Source: Parabacteroides sp.
Lineage (GTDB): Bacteria; Bacteroidota; Bacteroidia; Bacteroidales; Tannerellaceae
DNA: 40,831 bases
Direction of reading: 5' to 3'
Assembly (NCBI GenBank): GCA_028689545.1
Contig: JAQVCX010000019.1
Coordinates: forward strand, 1-40,831
This document shows positions 31,368 to 39,280 of this stretch, one piece after another. Made by a program: the position numbers and the translations under genes. Within the stretch, counting starts at the first letter, position 1. Every line of letters begins with the position of its first letter. The notes under the pieces were generated by a model. The model saw nothing but the letters and a program-made list of their open reading frames with translations, was not told the DNA's origin and did no database searches.

Positions 31368-31661
31368 ATGGTTGTAAATATATTTGCATTTAAAGGAGGA
31401 ACCGAGAAAAACCTCGTCGTAAGAACCGAGAAACCTCTTAAGATCGATCTTACATCTGAGGAGACGCTCACGATCTTAGACGACTCAACTAAGGCTTGGA
31501 TCGACGTAGTCCCTAGCAATATTCTTTATATCAGCTCCGGGGACGAGGAAGTCATGAAAGCAAACTTAGAGGAGATCCGTCGTAAGGCTGAGGCTCAAGC
31601 TCTTAAAAATAAAAGAGCACCTAAGAAAAACGGTAAACCTAAAAACGTAACAATTAGCTAA
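31368..31661 (+). CDS. Hypothetical protein (97 aa)
   Basis: Starts MVVNIFAFKGGTEKNLVVRT, has a beta-rich first part with VPSNILYISSGDEEVMKANL, and ends in a strongly basic tail (KNKRAPKKNGKPKN). It could be a small nucleic-acid binding protein. AAAGAGGAGG precedes the ATG. No family is recognised. Confidence 0.7.
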   Translation: MVVNIFAFKGGTEKNLVVRTEKPLKIDLTSEETLTILDDSTKAWIDVVPSNILYISSGDEEVMKANLEEIRRKAEAQALKNKRAPKKNGKPKNVTIS

Positions 31662-31675
31662 GGAGGCTAAACGAT

Positions 31676-32089
31676 ATGTCCAAAGAGAACACATTAACAA
31701 AAGAACATATAGAGGAGTTGATCCATTCCTCTGAATTTACTTACTCGACTCAGTTTGGTAAATGTACGGTCGTAAGTATGCAACTCCCTAACGGCTTTGT
31801 ACTGACTGAGTCGTCCGCTTGCGTGGATCCTAAGAACTACGACGAAAAGCTCGGGTGTGATATTTGTATCAGAAAGCTAACCGAGAAAGTTTGGGAGCTC
31901 GAGGGATATTTATTACAAGACGATCTTTATTATGAGGAGTTACTTAAAACCGCTCCGGATCGTATGTTTCAAGATCTGACCGTCGCGATGTTAAATGACG
32001 CCGGATTTAAAGGAAAACTTACCAACGGATCGGTAGCCTTGGAGCTTACCGGAGAGCCGATCACAAAAGGAGGACATTATGGATTATAA
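31676..32089 (+). CDS. N4 Gp49 / Sf6 Gp66-family protein
   Basis: The 137-residue product contains the family pattern KCTVVSMQLPNGFVLTESSA followed by CVDPKNYDEKLGCDICIRKL and KVWELEGYLL. Proteins of the N4 Gp49/Sf6 gene 66 family occur in many phages but have no defined activity. The ATG follows AAGGAGG. Its end overlaps the exonuclease gene by 11 bases. Confidence 0.8.
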   Translation: MSKENTLTKEHIEELIHSSEFTYSTQFGKCTVVSMQLPNGFVLTESSACVDPKNYDEKLGCDICIRKLTEKVWELEGYLLQDDLYYEELLKTAPDRMFQDLTVAMLNDAGFKGKLTNGSVALELTGEPITKGGHYGL

Positions 32090-33113
32090 ATTTAACGGAA
32101 ATCAGATCGAGATCGATCCACCAAAGAAACCTAAGAAAATGACCGCGACTCGTTTCGCTAGTGTCCTCGGTCTTAACGCATGGAGTACACCTTTCGAGGT
32201 TTGGTGTGCAATCACTAGACTTTATGAGGAGCCTTTCGAGGACACGATCTACACCGTAGCCGGTAAAACGATCGAGCCTAAGATCTGCGACTATCTGAGA
32301 AAACGATACTTTATGGATATTAAGAGTCCGACCGATGCCTACGGCGAGGATTACTTTAAAAAGACTTGGGGAGATTTCTTCGGAGATCGTGAGATCCTCG
32401 GCGGTATGTGGGATTTCCTCGGAGACGATTTCGTCGTCGAAGTTAAGACAACCAAGAGATCCGAGGATTGGATCGGCAAGGACGGTAAACCAATGGCTCC
32501 GATCTATTATAAGCTCCAAGCGTGCTTATATGCTTACCTCTTAGGGTTCGATGATGTCGTTATGACTTGCTCTTTCCTTAAGGACGCCGACTACACTAAC
32601 CCGGACGCTTTCGTCCCTACGGTCGATAATACGGTCGTTATCCAATTCAAACTATCCGAGGAATATCCGAACTTTAAAGAGGAGTACGTGGATCCGGCGA
32701 TTGAGTGGTGGAAAACTTACATCGAGGGAGGTATCTCTCCGGAGTTTGACGAGAAGAAAGACGCCGAGATCCTTAAGGCTCTCCGTAAGAACACGGTAGC
32801 ACCTAACGACAAAGAGATCGCTAAGCTCCTTAAGAAAGCCGATCAGCTCCAAGCTAAGATCGATAAGTTGAAAGATACCGAGGATCAGCTTAAAGAGATC
32901 AAGGATCAAATTAAGGAATACATGAAAGGTCAGTTTAGAGACGGCGATAAAAACGTCGAGCTTACCGGATCCGTGTATCGTTGGACTCTTACTAAAGCGA
33001 GCCGTACCGCTCTCGATAGTAAATCTCTCAAGAGTGACGAGCCGGAGATCTTTAAGAAGTATTCAAAATCGAGCGAAACGCTCACACTTAAAAACGCACC
33101 TATCGAGGCGTAA
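32079..33113 (+). CDS. YqaJ-type viral recombinase exonuclease
   Basis: 344 residues with a lambda-exonuclease-like PD-(D/E)XK core: the N-terminal MTATRFASVLGLNAWSTPFE, the helix IEPKICDYLRKRY, and the catalytic GGMWDFLGDDFVVEVKTTK (about 109-127, Asp then E-x-K). YYKLQACLYAYLLG follows, as in YqaJ proteins. The C-terminal third is a coiled coil (QLKEIKDQIKEYMKGQF). It should resect double-strand ends so that ERF can anneal single strands. AAAGGAGG lies eight bases before the ATG. The pairing with ERF gives a complete annealing recombination module. Confidence 0.9.
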   Translation: MDYKFNGNQIEIDPPKKPKKMTATRFASVLGLNAWSTPFEVWCAITRLYEEPFEDTIYTVAGKTIEPKICDYLRKRYFMDIKSPTDAYGEDYFKKTWGDFFGDREILGGMWDFLGDDFVVEVKTTKRSEDWIGKDGKPMAPIYYKLQACLYAYLLGFDDVVMTCSFLKDADYTNPDAFVPTVDNTVVIQFKLSEEYPNFKEEYVDPAIEWWKTYIEGGISPEFDEKKDAEILKALRKNTVAPNDKEIAKLLKKADQLQAKIDKLKDTEDQLKEIKDQIKEYMKGQFRDGDKNVELTGSVYRWTLTKASRTALDSKSLKSDEPEIFKKYSKSSETLTLKNAPIEA

Positions 33114-33129
33114 AATTTTTTACTCAGCT

Positions 33130-33150
33130 ATCGACCGAAATAGGTCGGTA
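33130..33150 (+). promoter_or_regulatory. CGACC-GGTCG palindrome, site 4
   Basis: The core CGACCGAAATAGGTCG is extended outwards to an 11-bp RNA-type stem, AGCTATCGACC with GGTCGGTAGCT (one G-T), loop GAAATA. It lies between the exonuclease and SSB-like genes. The G-T pair suggests an RNA hairpin as an alternative to a DNA operator. Confidence 0.68.
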
Positions 33151-33187
33151 GCTATCACAAATAAACCAATATTAGGAGGATTTTATC

Positions 33188-33658
33188 ATGGCAAAATTTA
33201 AAACTACTAAATCATCATTTCAGTTAATGCCGGAGGGCACTTACATTTTTAAGATCACGGAGATCGACGATCACGATTACGAGGATTTCGGTAAGCTCGT
33301 TATCGTAATGCAAACTAAGGACGGTCAGAAACATAGAGAAAACTTTAGTCTCTTAGACGCCGAGGGTAACGTGAACGAGATCGCTAGTAACATCTTAAGC
33401 ACCGTTTACCGTAACGCCGTAGGTAATCTTAACCTCAACGATAATATCGAGGTAGATACCGACGATATGATCGGTTGCTATATTCAATGTGACATTGTTC
33501 ACACCGAGAGCAAGACCAAGAACCCTAATACCGGCAAGCCTTACGTTAATGAGAACGCTAAGAACTATAAACCCGCTAACGGTTTCGGATCTGCTAAAGC
33601 TAGTAGCTCCTCAGCTAAAGAGGAAAGCGTCGACGACGAGCTCGACGATTTGGACTAA
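33188..33658 (+). CDS. SSB-like protein (DUF669 type)
   Basis: 156 residues: a beta-rich OB-like part (SFQLMPEGTYIFKITEIDDH to IGCYIQCDIVHTESKTKNPN, about 10-120), a low-complexity linker and an acidic tip EESVDDELDDLD like the SSB C-terminus. In related phages such genes sit between exonuclease and replication genes and are thought to coat single-stranded DNA. AGGAGG precedes the ATG. The stop overlaps the next start (TAATG). Confidence 0.75.
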   Translation: MAKFKTTKSSFQLMPEGTYIFKITEIDDHDYEDFGKLVIVMQTKDGQKHRENFSLLDAEGNVNEIASNILSTVYRNAVGNLNLNDNIEVDTDDMIGCYIQCDIVHTESKTKNPNTGKPYVNENAKNYKPANGFGSAKASSSSAKEESVDDELDDLD

Positions 33659-33978
33659 TGTCCCGGGAGTCAGATCTACAAACCAAGTGTATAGAGTTCC
33701 TCAAAAAGAATGATATTTACTACATTAACAAATACGGAGACGGACGATCCGGTAAGGGTTGTCCCGATCTGATTTGTTGTATAGGCGGGAGGTTTGTAGC
33801 GTTCGAGCTTAAGGTTGGACTTAACAAAATGAAACCGGATCAGAGGATCCACAAAAAGAGGATCGAGCGTAATAACGGTTTACACTTTTTCCCTTACACG
33901 ATCGAGGAGTTTATCGAGGACGTGCAAGAGGTAGTCGCCGGGCATTACGACCGATCCGGTAATTATAAGAAAGGATAA
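33658..33978 (+). CDS. VRR-NUC nuclease
   Basis: The 106-residue protein is a stand-alone VRR-NUC domain. It begins MSRESDLQTKCIEFLKKND and carries GCPDLICCIGGRFVAFELKV (about 35-54), with the Asp and the E-x-K of the PD-(D/E)XK active site. These enzymes cut branched DNA and probably resolve recombination or replication intermediates. It is translationally coupled to the SSB-like gene. A 236-base noncoding stretch follows. Confidence 0.88.
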   Translation: MSRESDLQTKCIEFLKKNDIYYINKYGDGRSGKGCPDLICCIGGRFVAFELKVGLNKMKPDQRIHKKRIERNNGLHFFPYTIEEFIEDVQEVVAGHYDRSGNYKKG

Positions 33979-34214
33979 TAACGAGACCTCGTAAACGAGG
34001 TTGACCGTCAAGGTGTAAAACGACGAGAACAAAACTCTTAATAGTTGCGTAACCGACGCCCGAGGGATAAAGAGGATAGCTATTACAAGCCGGATAATTA
34101 ACTTGTGATTGTCCTCCGCTAGGTTGCATGGGTAGCCGAGTAGAGTTGTCCGTAATTTCGATTAGTCGAGTTACGGTGTTATTAGTGAAACACAGTAAAG
34201 GCGACCTTTATCAA
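33979..34214 (+). ncRNA. Structured noncoding leader upstream of PAPS-reductase-like gene
   Basis: No convincing gene lies here. Three hairpins can be read: ACCTCG-TAAA-CGAGGT at 33986-34001; a long one with GAGGA (34072)/TCCTC (34112) closing ATTACAAG (34082)/CTTGTGAT (34102); and CCGTAA (34150)/TTACGG (34171) with inner TCGA/TCGA. The density of stems between two tightly packed operon parts suggests a cis-regulatory RNA or a separate small RNA. I do not recognise it as a known riboswitch class. Confidence 0.5.
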
Positions 34215-35123
34215 ATGGCGAGCTTACCGCTTGGAGCTAAAGTAAGAATGACAGAGTATAGGATCCGACAATGGTACGAGAATTACGGAGGAGACGTTTA
34301 TATTAGTTTTTCCGGAGGAAAGGACTCGACCGTGTTATTGGATATAGCAAGAAATCTTTACTCCGACATAGAGGCGGTATTTATAGATACCGGATTAGAA
34401 TATCCGGAGGTTAGAAAGTTCGCAAAATCATTTGATAACGTAACCGTAGTTAGACCGGAGCTAAATTTTAAACAAGTAATTTTAAAATACGGTTATCCGG
34501 TAGTATCAAAAGAACAAAGTCAATATATCATGCAATATCGAAACGCCACGAGCGAGAAAACAAAAGACACTCGTTGGAATGGTAATAAATATGGACGAGG
34601 TAAGATTTCCGAGAAATGGAAATATCTCGTTGACGCTCCTTTTCTTATTTCTGACAAGTGTTGTAACGTCATGAAAAAGGCACCGGCTAAAAAGTATGAA
34701 CACGATACCGGCAAGAAACCGATCATCGCGACTATGGCGTTTGAGTCCAAGCTACGCGAGAGCCAATGGCTACAAAGCGGTTGTAATGCTTTCGAGGCAA
34801 CTAGACCGATCTCTAAGCCTATGAGCTTTTGGACGGAGCAAGACGTTTTGCAATACGTCACGGAGCATAATTTAAAACTTGCCAAACCTTACGGACATAT
34901 TATAGAGGACATCGACTCCGGAGATCTTAAGACTACCGGGTGCGAGCGTACCGGTTGTATGTTTTGTATGTACGGTTGCCACTTGGACGGATCGCCTAAT
35001 CGTTTCGATCGCATGAAAAAGACAGATCCTAAGATCTACGAGTATTGTATGAAAGATCTTGAGGAGGGAGGACTAGGACTCCGAAATGTCTTAGATTATT
35101 ATTTAGGAGGTAGCAATGAATAA
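34215..35123 (+). CDS. PAPS reductase-like PP-loop protein
   Basis: 302 residues. The N-terminal PP-loop ISFSGGKDSTVLL (about 29-41) binds ATP or adenylyl nucleotide; FIDTGLEYPEVRKF follows. The C-terminal TTGCERTGCMFCMYGCHLDG (about 239-258) has four cysteines suited to an Fe-S cluster or zinc. This family is frequent in phages and includes DndC-like enzymes, but here no other DNA phosphorothioation genes are present. I start it at the ATG of MASLPLGAKVRM, since relatives begin there; an upstream ATG at 34128 adds 29 unrelated residues and lies in a hairpin. No strong ribosome binding site is seen (AAAGGCGA). Confidence 0.82.
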   Translation: MASLPLGAKVRMTEYRIRQWYENYGGDVYISFSGGKDSTVLLDIARNLYSDIEAVFIDTGLEYPEVRKFAKSFDNVTVVRPELNFKQVILKYGYPVVSKEQSQYIMQYRNATSEKTKDTRWNGNKYGRGKISEKWKYLVDAPFLISDKCCNVMKKAPAKKYEHDTGKKPIIATMAFESKLRESQWLQSGCNAFEATRPISKPMSFWTEQDVLQYVTEHNLKLAKPYGHIIEDIDSGDLKTTGCERTGCMFCMYGCHLDGSPNRFDRMKKTDPKIYEYCMKDLEEGGLGLRNVLDYYLGGSNE

Positions 35124-35673
35124 AGAATTAAGAAATATTGAAGAAGAAAACTATAAAGAATTTTTAGAGATCGCTCCGGAGTCTGTCAAATGTAACAAGG
35201 CTTTTATCTCTTTCCTTAAGGAGCATGGATTTTTTAGAGCACCGGCTAGCACTTGCCACCACGGAGCAACCGAGGGAGCTTTATATCAGCACTCTAAAGG
35301 AGTATACGAGGCTCTTGTCAGATTTACGGACGCCGATTTTATTACTTGGGAAAAACCCGATAGTCCTTTTATCGTCGGTATGTTTCACGATCTTTGTAAG
35401 ATTGATACTTACCACTTTGATCTCGAGTCCGAGTCGTGGGTATGGGACGATAGCGATTGTATTATCCCGGGACACGCCGAAAAGAGTTTGATCTATCTTA
35501 TGCCTTGGATCCAATTAACCGGTCAAGAGATCGCGTGTATTCGTTGGCATATGGGAGCGTTTGAGCGTGATACTAAACTTTGGAATTATTACGGCAGAGC
35601 TTGCGAGCACGACTCAGCGGTTTTATATACTCACACCGCCGATATGTACGCTAGCCGAGTGGAGGGAGTTTGA
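35116..35673 (+). CDS. HD-domain phosphohydrolase
   Basis: 185 residues with HD-type metal ligands: QHSKGVYEAL (His), MFHDLCKID (the His-Asp pair, about 94-97), PGHAEKS (His), and RWHMGAF. The family hydrolyses phosphate bonds of nucleotides; its substrate here is unknown, perhaps dNMPs or a signalling nucleotide. It overlaps the PAPS-reductase-like gene by 8 bases; GGAGG precedes the ATG, so the two may function together. Confidence 0.85.
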   Translation: MNKELRNIEEENYKEFLEIAPESVKCNKAFISFLKEHGFFRAPASTCHHGATEGALYQHSKGVYEALVRFTDADFITWEKPDSPFIVGMFHDLCKIDTYHFDLESESWVWDDSDCIIPGHAEKSLIYLMPWIQLTGQEIACIRWHMGAFERDTKLWNYYGRACEHDSAVLYTHTADMYASRVEGV

Positions 35674-36029
35674 TCCGGCGTAAGCTAGAGATCCCGGAGC
35701 CGTTACGGATCGCCGTAGTTGGATATAACGCCTTTCAGACCGTAGCTAGTTTATATAACATAGCTAAGTCACTCGAGGGGAGCGACGATCCGGCGGTCGC
35801 TCTAAGCCGACAATCCGGAGTAATGACTACCAAGTCCGGGATCAGATACGAGGCGATCACGACCGACAACGATTATAACTTAGTCGGTAAGATATGGGAT
35901 CAGCTATTTAGCGTAGACGATTATAGGTGGGACGTATTAAATAGACGGACAAATGTTATAGATTTTATAAGATACAGACTCGACGAGAATATCCCGATCG
36001 AGTTCCAAGTTCAGTATATGGAGGTTTAG
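35670..36029 (+). CDS. Hypothetical protein (119 aa)
   Basis: Starts with TTG overlapping the HD gene stop. The product (LEIPEPLRIAVVGYNAFQTV, then SGIRYEAITTDNDYNLVGKI, ending IPIEFQVQYMEV) looks alpha/beta and lacks recognised motifs. AGTGGAGGG lies just upstream. Nothing more can be said beyond membership of the early operon. Confidence 0.65.
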   Translation: MIRRKLEIPEPLRIAVVGYNAFQTVASLYNIAKSLEGSDDPAVALSRQSGVMTTKSGIRYEAITTDNDYNLVGKIWDQLFSVDDYRWDVLNRRTNVIDFIRYRLDENIPIEFQVQYMEV

Positions 36030-36031
36030 AA

Positions 36032-36298
36032 ATGAAAGAACCCGATAAAATAGAGGTCGAGATCGAAGTCGATCAAACAGATCTTAAGAAAACCGAGAGA
36101 CGTATTAAGCGGATCTCAAAGAAAACGAAAAAGATCAAAACGGATCTTAAGGAGGTCGGATCAATGTTAAAAATGTTTATTCTCTTTGTAGTGGCTCTCC
36201 TCGGTATAGGGTTTACTTTTATCCTCGGGATCTTAGCGGTTGGGACATCGTCTAAATATATGGACGACTCTTATCGTTGGGGAGGTCGGGGAGATTGA
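36032..36298 (+). CDS. Coiled-coil membrane protein (88 aa)
   Basis: A charged helical region (VDQTDLKKTERRIKRISKKT, about 14-45) followed by one membrane segment (MFILFVVALLGIGFTFILGI, about 48-70) and a short polar tail. No family is recognised. GGAGG lies before the ATG. The stop overlaps the next TTG start. Confidence 0.65.
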   Translation: MKEPDKIEVEIEVDQTDLKKTERRIKRISKKTKKIKTDLKEVGSMLKMFILFVVALLGIGFTFILGILAVGTSSKYMDDSYRWGGRGD

Positions 36299-36486
36299 AC
36301 CTAGTCGAGACTTGGATCACAAAGATACACTCAGTAAAAAAGCTAACGGATCCGGATCTCAAGTTTGATCTATGGGAGGTTGTAGCCGATACCGATTGTT
36401 ACGGTTGCAAAGAGGAGAAAAAGGTACTCCACCTATTTAGATCAGAGATCCGCATGATCCACGATAAAGGATATTATCTAACTTAG
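36295..36486 (+). CDS. Small conserved-type phage protein (63 aa)
   Basis: I start at TTG 36295, which overlaps the upstream TGA and follows GGAGG/GGGGAG. The sequence LVETWITKIHSVKKLTDPDL then DCYGCKEEKKVLHLFRSEIR resembles short proteins seen in many Clostridia phages, with a CxxC that may bind metal. Function unknown. Confidence 0.65.
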   Translation: MNLVETWITKIHSVKKLTDPDLKFDLWEVVADTDCYGCKEEKKVLHLFRSEIRMIHDKGYYLT

Positions 36487-36498
36487 GAGGGTTATGTA

Positions 36499-36690
36499 TT
36501 GGATGAAAGACACAACGGCGAGGGTTATAATGATCCGACCGCCTACAACGCAATAAAGAAAGCCGACAAAGAGAGCGAGCGATTTTATAAGCTCTTACAT
36601 ACGATCTTTTATATCTGCGATCTAGCCGGTTTTCGTATCGAGGGACATATCGTACTCGAGGACAAAGAAACCGGTAAAGTATGGAGGTAG
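36499..36690 (+). CDS. Small conserved-type phage protein (63 aa)
   Basis: TTG start eight bases after AGGAGG. The sequence EGYNDPTAYNAIKKADKESE then FYICDLAGFRIEGHIVLEDK resembles a very common but unexplained small protein of Firmicutes phages. The start codon choice matters, since a downstream ATG at 36503 lies out of frame. Confidence 0.7.
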   Translation: MDERHNGEGYNDPTAYNAIKKADKESERFYKLLHTIFYICDLAGFRIEGHIVLEDKETGKVWR

Positions 36691-36694
36691 AAAG

Positions 36695-37021
36695 ATGTTA
36701 TTTTTTAAATGGAAAAAGAAAGCCGAGGAGCTCGAAGTTGAGAACGTAGCTCTCAAAATGAGATTAGCGATGTTAACCAATAAACCGCAAACGATCACAA
36801 AATCTCAAGCCGAGGTTATTCCGATTAATGCTCATACGGTTATATGTCCGGGAGATCCGGAGGACGCCGTAAAACGAAATCTCGCTAGAATAATCGGCGA
36901 AAGTATCGAGCCGGCGATCGATTATAAATTTACTCCTCGCCCTTGCTCCAATCTGATAGAGGCAACGGCTAGGATCGAGATCTTAGTGAGGAGGCGTAAC
37001 GATGTTAAACACGATTTATAA
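36695..37021 (+). CDS. Hypothetical protein (108 aa)
   Basis: Begins MLFFKWKKKAEELEVENVAL, with a coiled coil at about 8-27, then a compact region with VICPGDPEDAVKRNLARIIG. The binding site AGGTAGAAAG is modest. It overlaps the next gene by 20 bases. No family is recognised. Confidence 0.65.
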   Translation: MLFFKWKKKAEELEVENVALKMRLAMLTNKPQTITKSQAEVIPINAHTVICPGDPEDAVKRNLARIIGESIEPAIDYKFTPRPCSNLIEATARIEILVRRRNDVKHDL

Positions 37022-37346
37022 TTTTATCATTGGAAACTCCGAAACACTTTTAATAGTCTATGGGATCGGTGCTATCGTAGGTTTTATCTTAACCGTGATC
37101 TTTTTTCTTTGGATCGGTCACATTGAGGATCAAGAGCGGGAGGAGATCCCGGAATACTACGAGGACAGTTATAACGCCGGTTTTTCCGTGGGATATGTTC
37201 TTACGGTTGGAGTTATCTCGATATTAGCCGGGTTATTATGGTTTAGCCTACCGCTCGTCTTATCCGGTCTTTGGTTTTGGGAATGGACGAGATCACGCTT
37301 TCCGGATCTATCCGGGGACGCAAGCAACGAGGAGGATCAAGAGTAA
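37002..37346 (+). CDS. Membrane protein, two to three spans (114 aa)
   Basis: Hydrophobic segments TLLIVYGIGAIVGFILTVIF (about 15-36) and VGYVLTVGVISILAGLLWFS (about 64-85), possibly followed by a third short one, separated by an acidic loop. The ATG follows GAGGAGG. Its TAA overlaps the primase-helicase ATG, so it is translationally coupled to it. Function unknown. Confidence 0.65.
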   Translation: MLNTIYNFIIGNSETLLIVYGIGAIVGFILTVIFFLWIGHIEDQEREEIPEYYEDSYNAGFSVGYVLTVGVISILAGLLWFSLPLVLSGLWFWEWTRSRFPDLSGDASNEEDQE

Positions 37347-39277
37347 TGCAATATATCATATTAGACGATCAAAAGAGAGCGACTCACGATTTTAAAGACG
37401 GTGTAGGAGCTAAGACTTGGGACGAGGTAAAGGATTTCGATAATATCGGTCTCATAGTTCCAAAGCCTATTATCGTCTTGGATTTCGACACTAAGCAAGA
37501 CGCCGAGATCATGCTTAAGATCGTGGAGGAGCTCGACCTTAAATGTCGGGTACTGAAAACTAATCGAGGTTATCACTTTTGGTTTAAGAGTGCCGAGCCT
37601 TGGAAATGTTTTAAAAAGACTCGTCTCGCTTGCGGGATCTTCTCAGATTGTAAGAGTCACTCAAAGAACGCTTACGTTAAGATCAGAGACAACGGCGTCG
37701 ATCGAGAGTGGATCCGCAAGTGTCCGGGGAAAGAGATCGAGGAGGTTCCAAGATTTCTCTATCCGGTCAGCACACCGGCGGACAAGTTCAATTTTAAGGG
37801 TATGAAAGATGGCGACGGTCGAAATCAAGAGTTATTTAACTACATAGTCTATCTACAATCGAAAGGCTTTAAAAAGCAAGAGGTAATCGACACAATCGAG
37901 GTTATAAATCATTGTGTATTCGATGATCCTCTCCCGGATAGCGAGATCGCTCTTATTTGCCGGGACGACGCTTTTAAGTCGGACGAGGAAATGGATAAGC
38001 AGATCGCCGAGGCTAAGGTTGGTAAATTCTCTCATAGTGAGTTTGGAGACGCCTTAATCGAGGAGTACAATATTATCACGGTTGGGACTCAGATCTACAT
38101 CTATGAGGACGGCTATTATCAGCAAGACGAGAGGATCATAGAAAACAAAATGATCGAAATGTGGAAAGACATTAAGCAACAACAACGAGCCGAGGTCTTA
38201 GCTTATATCCGGATCAAGACTCACACCTCGAGAGAGGATATTAAGATCGATCCTTACATCGTCAATCTGAGAAATACGAGACTTAATATCAAGACCGGTA
38301 ATCTCCTCCCATTCACTCCGGAGGCGATCGAGTTCGCTAGGGTTCCGGTTACTTACGATCCCTCAGTATATAACGCCGATCTCGATAAGATGTTAAGCCG
38401 GGTATTTTGCAACGATCAAGAGGTTATCGATCTTTTCGGGGAAATGGTCGGGTATTGCTTACTTAAAAAGTTGGATTATCAAAAAGGGTTTATGTTTTAC
38501 GGATCCGGATCCAACGGCAAGAGTACGATCCTCGAATTGATTAAGAAATTTTTAGGTTATCGAAATATCTCCTCGATCGAGCTCGATAAGCTGACGGCAA
38601 CCTTTAACACGGCAGAAGTTGAGAACAAGCTCGCCAATATCGGAGACGATGTCAACGACATACCGCTTAAGGACACCGGTACACTTAAAAAGCTCTTTTC
38701 CGGAGAGAGTCTCCAAGTCCAACGTAAGGGCGAGCGTCCTTTCGATATGGCAAGTTACGCGACGCCTATTTTCTCATGTAATTCGATCCCGAGATCCTAC
38801 GATAAGACCGAGGGTATGTATAGACGTTGGATTTTTATTCCGTTTACGGCTAAGTTTCATGTTACCGACGACGATTACGATCCTTTAATTAAGGACAAGA
38901 TCGTGACGGACAACGCTCTCTCATATCTGCTAAATATAGCGATCGAGGGACTCGCCCGCCTCATAAAACAAAAAGGCTTTACGGAGCCGGCGTCGGTTAA
39001 GCGAGTAATGGAGGATTACATGACGGATAACTCGACCGTTTTATCCTATGTCGCTGATAAGGAGCTAGACGGAGACTACTTCCTCAGCAAATGCACCGAC
39101 GAGCTATACAGTGAGTTTTGCGATTGGTGTAAGTGCTCCGGTGTAAAATCGATAACCGGGAAGAAAGGTTTTTATAAAGAGATAGCCGGAAAGTTTGGGT
39201 TTGACGACGAGCGTCCTCAGAGGAGACGCTCAGACGGAACGCGAAAAAGATATTTTATATCTAATATCGATCTTTAG
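37346..39277 (+). CDS. Primase-helicase (AEP/D5-type)
   Basis: 643 residues. The N-terminal primase-polymerase-like domain has PIIVLDFDTKQDAE (about 40-53) and TNRGYHFWFKS (about 73-83), the usual acidic and His motifs. The C-terminal SF3/D5 helicase has Walker A YGSGSNGKST (about 385), Walker B-like LANIGDDVND (about 430) and sensor-like CNSIPRSYDKTEGMYRRW (about 478). This enzyme opens the origin and makes primers. I start at ATG 37346 on the TAATG overlap. Directly after its stop lies repeat cassette B, a natural place for an origin that the helicase loads at. Confidence 0.92.
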   Translation: MQYIILDDQKRATHDFKDGVGAKTWDEVKDFDNIGLIVPKPIIVLDFDTKQDAEIMLKIVEELDLKCRVLKTNRGYHFWFKSAEPWKCFKKTRLACGIFSDCKSHSKNAYVKIRDNGVDREWIRKCPGKEIEEVPRFLYPVSTPADKFNFKGMKDGDGRNQELFNYIVYLQSKGFKKQEVIDTIEVINHCVFDDPLPDSEIALICRDDAFKSDEEMDKQIAEAKVGKFSHSEFGDALIEEYNIITVGTQIYIYEDGYYQQDERIIENKMIEMWKDIKQQQRAEVLAYIRIKTHTSREDIKIDPYIVNLRNTRLNIKTGNLLPFTPEAIEFARVPVTYDPSVYNADLDKMLSRVFCNDQEVIDLFGEMVGYCLLKKLDYQKGFMFYGSGSNGKSTILELIKKFLGYRNISSIELDKLTATFNTAEVENKLANIGDDVNDIPLKDTGTLKKLFSGESLQVQRKGERPFDMASYATPIFSCNSIPRSYDKTEGMYRRWIFIPFTAKFHVTDDDYDPLIKDKIVTDNALSYLLNIAIEGLARLIKQKGFTEPASVKRVMEDYMTDNSTVLSYVADKELDGDYFLSKCTDELYSEFCDWCKCSGVKSITGKKGFYKEIAGKFGFDDERPQRRRSDGTRKRYFISNIDL

Positions 39278-39280
39278 AAA

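Noticed and set aside
34128-34214. N-terminal extension of the PAPS-reductase-like protein from the ATG at 34128
   Set aside because: The 29 added residues resemble nothing in the family, and the DNA folds into the third hairpin of the leader; the ATG at 34215 matches the usual family start.
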